Below the pieces are notes generated by a model. That model did no database searches. It was not told the origin of the DNA and saw only the letters and a program-made list of their open reading frames with translations. DNA of 6,019 nt, taken from the NCBI GenBank assembly GCA_005788935.1, contig SYAK01000073.1, forward strand, positions 1-6,019. Direction: 5' to 3'. Numbering within the stretch: the first letter of the stretch is position 1; the number at the start of each line of letters is the position of its first letter. Source of the stretch: Pseudomonadota bacterium. GTDB taxonomy: Bacteria > Myxococcota > UBA9042 > PHBI01. A program made the position numbers and the translations under genes. Positions 5,990 to 6,019 of this stretch are shown one piece after another.

Positions 5990-6019
5990 TCAGGGAATGC
6001 GCGCGTACAGGCGCTCGTA
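5990..6019 (-). CDS. Possible 3' end of an upstream gene (last nine codons)
   Basis: Reading the minus strand from the right edge gives YERLYARIP followed by TGA at 5992-5990, 78 nt before the start of the ATP-grasp gene. The codons are G/C-ending like the rest of the operon, except for one ATT. Nine open codons alone are weak evidence and no family can be named. If real, it would be a further member of the same operon or the preceding transcription unit. Confidence 0.35.
   Translation of the reverse strand, partial: YERLYARIP

Noticed and set aside
1..6019. CRISPR array, tRNA, rRNA, insertion sequence or attachment site
   Set aside because: I saw no regularly spaced repeats, tRNA-like cloverleaf, transposase motif or flanking terminal repeats, and nearly all of the window is accounted for by the minus-strand coding sequences.

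Overview
This is a GC-rich bacterial window in which every gene I can support lies on the minus strand, packed as one operon that enters at the right edge and leaves at the left. Third codon positions are overwhelmingly G or C, which is why long antisense frames stay open on the plus strand. The composition and gene content fit a high-GC bacterium such as a myxobacterium (Myxococcota) or a relative. That placement is an inference, because no taxonomic marker gene is present.

In transcription order (right to left) the layout is: a nine-codon 3' tail of a possible upstream gene (5990-6019); a short spacer with an inverted repeat; an ATP-grasp ligase of 410 aa (4679-5911); a peptidase S51-like protein of 332 aa (3684-4682); an enterochelin-esterase-like alpha/beta hydrolase of 380 aa (2545-3687); a 73-nt gap with a GC-rich inverted repeat; a second, unrelated-looking ATP-grasp protein of 419 aa (1212-2471); a small alpha/beta hydrolase of 256 aa (445-1215); and the first 146 codons of a GCS2-type carboxylate-amine ligase (1-440, running off the window). 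Three junctions are 4-nt stop/start overlaps (GTGA, ATGA, ATGA) and one is a 4-nt gap, so the proteins are probably made together.

Taken together, the cassette holds three predicted ATP-dependent carboxylate-amine/thiol ligases from three lineages, two serine esterase-type hydrolases with different architectures, and one S51/GAT1-like fold protein. The simplest reading is a pathway that builds a small amide- or peptide-linked compound, or attaches amino acids to a small molecule, with hydrolases that process, release or recycle it. The substrate and product cannot be read from the sequence. Amidoligase-centred gene neighbourhoods with ATP-grasp, GCS2 and accessory hydrolases have been described as a class from comparative genomics, but I know of no assigned function for this exact combination. 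The most unusual detail is that the S51-like protein keeps the serine elbow (Ser216) but appears to lack the catalytic histidine where the family usually has it, and carries a large charged insertion ahead of the catalytic core.
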